In this document: piece after piece, positions 62,082 through 64,000 of the stretch
Layout: every line of letters starts with the position of its first letter
Position numbering within the stretch: position 1 is the first letter of the stretch
Source: UBA4644 sp034933145
GTDB lineage: Bacteria; Bacillota; Clostridia; Oscillospirales; Butyricicoccaceae
DNA: 64,000 nucleotides
Reading direction: 5' to 3'
Assembly: GCA_034933145.1 (NCBI GenBank)
Contig: JAYFOA010000031.1
Location: forward strand, 22,698-86,697
Translations under genes and position numbers: made by a program
Notes under the pieces: model-generated
Seen by the model: only the letters and a program-made list of their open reading frames with translations
Databases searched by the model: none
What the model was told of the DNA's origin: nothing

Positions 62082-62177
62082 AGCGTTTGCCTCCTAATGA
62101 TTTTGATATCCTGTGCTTACCGGCGCAATTTGGCCGCCGTATGCGGACAAAACGCAGCTTTTTGGCCTTTTTATTTT

Positions 62178-62206
62178 ATTTTACCCCCAATCGGCGCACC
62201 ATGCAA
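62178..62206 (-). promoter_or_regulatory. Promoter of the cysteine-desulfidase-family gene
   Basis: On the minus strand TTGCAT and TAAAAT are spaced by 17 bases, about 100 bases before the start. Confidence 0.65.
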
Positions 62207-62267
62207 CGTATTTTTCATTTTTTTGGCGCATACAAAATATGGGCCTTTTGATCCGGGAAAAAACTAG

Positions 62268-62296
62268 TTGCGCCACAAAATATAGTATGATACAAT
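62268..62296 (+). promoter_or_regulatory. Promoter of nrdJ
   Basis: TTGCGC and TACAAT are spaced by 17 bases, with an overlapping TATGAT alternative. The spacer (CACAAAATATAGT) has some likeness to an NrdR box, but the match is too partial to call. Confidence 0.5.
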
Positions 62297-62342
62297 ATCT
62301 AAACACACAAGCGTGAAGGAAAAAGAAAGGAAGGCTGACGCG

Positions 62343-64000
62343 ATGGCGATGACAGATATAACCGACAATGCAATGGAGGTACTCCGCCGCCGTTATTTGG
62401 CAAAGGATGAAAATGGAAAGGTGACTGAAACGGTGGAGGGGATGTTCCGCCGTGTCGCCGAAGCGGTGGCTGCAGCAGACCGTAAGTTTGACGATCAGGT
62501 GGATCTGTCCGAACGGTCCGAACGGTTTTTTGAGCTGATGACCAGCCTTCGGTTTTTACCCAACTCGCCCACACTGATGAACGCCGGCAGGCCCATGGGC
62601 CAGCTTTCGGCTTGTTTCGTGCTGCCCGTGGCGGACAGCATGGTGGATATTTTCGATGCGGTAAAAAATGCGGCCCTGATTCACCAATCCGGCGGCGGCA
62701 CGGGCTTTTCTTTCAGCCGCCTGCGGCAGGCCGGCGCGATGGTGAAGTCTACCGGCGGGGTTGCCTCCGGGCCGATCAGTTTTATGCGTGTGTTTAATAT
62801 GGCGACCGAGGCCGTCAAGCAGGGCGGTACCCGCCGCGGGGCCAATATGGGCATTCTGCGCGTGGATCATCCGGATATCGAGGCATTCATCGACTGCAAA
62901 AAGGACAATTCGGATATTACGAACTTTAATATTTCCGTGGGCGTTACCGAGGCATTCATGCAGGCGGTTGAAAAGGGCGAGGAATACGATCTGATCGACC
63001 CCCGTACAAAGCAGCCCTGCGGGAAGCGTGACGCGAAAGCCATGTTTAATCGGATCGTGGATGCCGCGTGGCGCAACGGGGAGCCGGGGATCATCTTCCT
63101 CGATCGTCTAAACCGCGACAATGTGGTGCCCGCCCAAGGGGAGATCGAAAGCACGAACCCCTGCGGCGAGCAGCCGCTTCTGCCGTATGAAAGCTGTAAT
63201 CTCGGCTCGATCAATTTGACCAAGATGCTGAAAAAGACACCTGCCGGCCGGGAGGTCGACTGGGACCTTCTGGGTGAGACGGTCGATGAGGCCGTACATT
63301 TTCTGGATAACGTCATCGAGATCAACAATTATCCGTTGCCTGTGATCGATGAGACCACCCGCGCCACACGGAAGATCGGCCTGGGGATCATGGGCTTTGC
63401 GGACATGCTGCTGTATCTGGGCGTCCCATATAATTCTGAAGAAGGCGTCGCCTTCGGCGAACGGCTGATGAAGTTTATCAACGACCGCGGCCATCGGGCC
63501 AGCGAGCAGCTGGCCGAAGTGCGCGGATCCTTCCCCCTCTTTGGAGAAAGCATCTATAAAAACGGCGCCCCGCGCCGCAACGGCACGGTGACCACCATTG
63601 CGCCCACCGGCACGATCAGTATGATCGCCGGCTGCTCCTCCGGGGTCGAGCCGGTCTTTGCCTATGCCTATATCCGCAACGTAATGGACAATACCCATTT
63701 GGTGGAGGTCAACCCGGTTCTGATGGAGGCGCTTGAGGAGCGGGGGATTTACTCGGAAGCCTTGATGGATCGTATTGTTCAAGAGGGGACGATCGCTCAT
63801 ATTTCCGAAATTCCGGAGGAGCTTCGGCGCGTATTCGTTTGCGCACATGACATTATGCCGCTGTATCATACCCGGATGCAGGCCGCCTTTCAAAAACATA
63901 CCGACAATGCGGTATCCAAGACGGTCAATTTCCCCCACACCGCCACGCGGGAGGATGTGGCAGAGGTCTATATGCTTGCCTATAAAGAGGATTGCAAAGG
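62343..64000 (+). CDS. nrdJ: Adenosylcobalamin-dependent ribonucleoside-diphosphate reductase, N-terminal part
   Basis: The open frame runs from ATG 62343 (GGAAGG eight bases ahead) to the right edge without a stop, giving 552 residues. It is a class II reductase that makes deoxyribonucleotides using B12, independent of oxygen. Visible motifs are FLPNSPTLMNAGRPMGQLSA near residue 75, HQSGGGTGFSFSRLR near 115, RRGANMGILRVDHPDIEAF near 165, and STNPCGEQPLLPYESCNLG near 270. The ending TVTTIAPTGTISMIAGCSSG near 420 also fits. The remaining third of the protein lies outside the window. Confidence 0.96.
   Translation, partial: MAMTDITDNAMEVLRRRYLAKDENGKVTETVEGMFRRVAEAVAAADRKFDDQVDLSERSERFFELMTSLRFLPNSPTLMNAGRPMGQLSACFVLPVADSMVDIFDAVKNAALIHQSGGGTGFSFSRLRQAGAMVKSTGGVASGPISFMRVFNMATEAVKQGGTRRGANMGILRVDHPDIEAFIDCKKDNSDITNFNISVGVTEAFMQAVEKGEEYDLIDPRTKQPCGKRDAKAMFNRIVDAAWRNGEPGIIFLDRLNRDNVVPAQGEIESTNPCGEQPLLPYESCNLGSINLTKMLKKTPAGREVDWDLLGETVDEAVHFLDNVIEINNYPLPVIDETTRATRKIGLGIMGFADMLLYLGVPYNSEEGVAFGERLMKFINDRGHRASEQLAEVRGSFPLFGESIYKNGAPRRNGTVTTIAPTGTISMIAGCSSGVEPVFAYAYIRNVMDNTHLVEVNPVLMEALEERGIYSEALMDRIVQEGTIAHISEIPEELRRVFVCAHDIMPLYHTRMQAAFQKHTDNAVSKTVNFPHTATREDVAEVYMLAYKEDCK

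Noticed and set aside
62268..62296. An NrdR box at the nrdJ promoter
   Set aside because: Only part of the consensus is matched and the usual second box at the expected spacing is not clear.
1..64000. CRISPR arrays, insertion sequences, prophage and rRNA
   Set aside because: I looked for regularly spaced repeats, transposase or phage genes and rRNA signatures and saw none.

Overview
The window is a gene-dense, GC-rich stretch of a low-oxygen Clostridia chromosome, most likely from an Oscillospiraceae-type gut anaerobe. The pointers are RNase Y, rubrerythrin, S-layer-homology secreted proteins, a biotin-dependent sodium-pumping decarboxylase, a complete B12-dependent ornithine-fermentation operon, a spore-type LysM/GH18 protein and a B12-dependent ribonucleotide reductase. 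The family assignment is inference from gene content. No prophage, insertion sequence, CRISPR array or rRNA was seen.

Layout. 1-4.3 kb (minus): the start of a membrane protein, two secreted SLH-type proteins and a tiny Cys-rich membrane protein. 4.4-10.7 kb (plus): rny, a frameshifted GNAT acetyltransferase, a PAS-GGDEF diguanylate cyclase overlapping an RlmI-type methyltransferase, and an O-antigen-ligase-like protein. 10.9-12.4 kb (minus): rubrerythrin and an EamA transporter. 12.5-21.4 kb is a long plus-strand run with repeated 4-bp overlaps: lipid kinase, ATP-grasp, PHP, polysaccharide deacetylase, NusG-II, Gx transporter, HAD phosphatase, sirtuin, DinB and TauE/SafE. 21.4-29.7 kb: a methyltransferase; a minus operon of biotin ligase, GATase-like and LURP-one proteins; asparaginase; a Na+/Ca2+-type antiporter behind a riboswitch-like leader; and a minus operon of YbaK, polysaccharide deacetylase and LysM-GH18. 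29.8-37.3 kb: an XRE regulator, tRNA-Thr and tRNA-Tyr, a second diguanylate cyclase, and a TetR regulator divergent from an MMPL pump with its secreted partner. 37.4-41.1 kb (minus): oxaloacetate-decarboxylase-type operon with a cupin. 41.2-46.6 kb: DUF1934-argS, an S41 protease, a LUD protein and a P-loop kinase. 46.6-51.8 kb (minus): tRNA-Gly, an MFS transporter and an RR-ABC-permease-kinase cluster of the lantibiotic/bacitracin-response kind. 52-60.2 kb (minus): ord-ortA-ortB-oraS-oraE-EamA-mutL for ornithine oxidation, read from a consensus promoter through a structured, terminator-ended leader. 60.3-64 kb: a small membrane protein, a cysteine-desulfidase-family protein and, divergently, the 5' part of nrdJ running off the edge.

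How it fits together: the ornithine operon converts 4,5-aminomutase product to D-alanine and acetyl-CoA; OraSE needs PLP and adenosylcobalamin, MutL is the likely reactivase, and NrdJ is a second B12 consumer. The window's biotin ligase is a candidate to load the EAMKMEN carrier of the Na+ decarboxylase. The most interesting unexplained item is the leader RNA of the ornithine operon (about 60004-60134), which has the architecture of a transcription-attenuating riboswitch but matches no class I can recall. Many starts were moved inward from the longest open frame on the basis of ribosome-binding sites; these are stated per gene.
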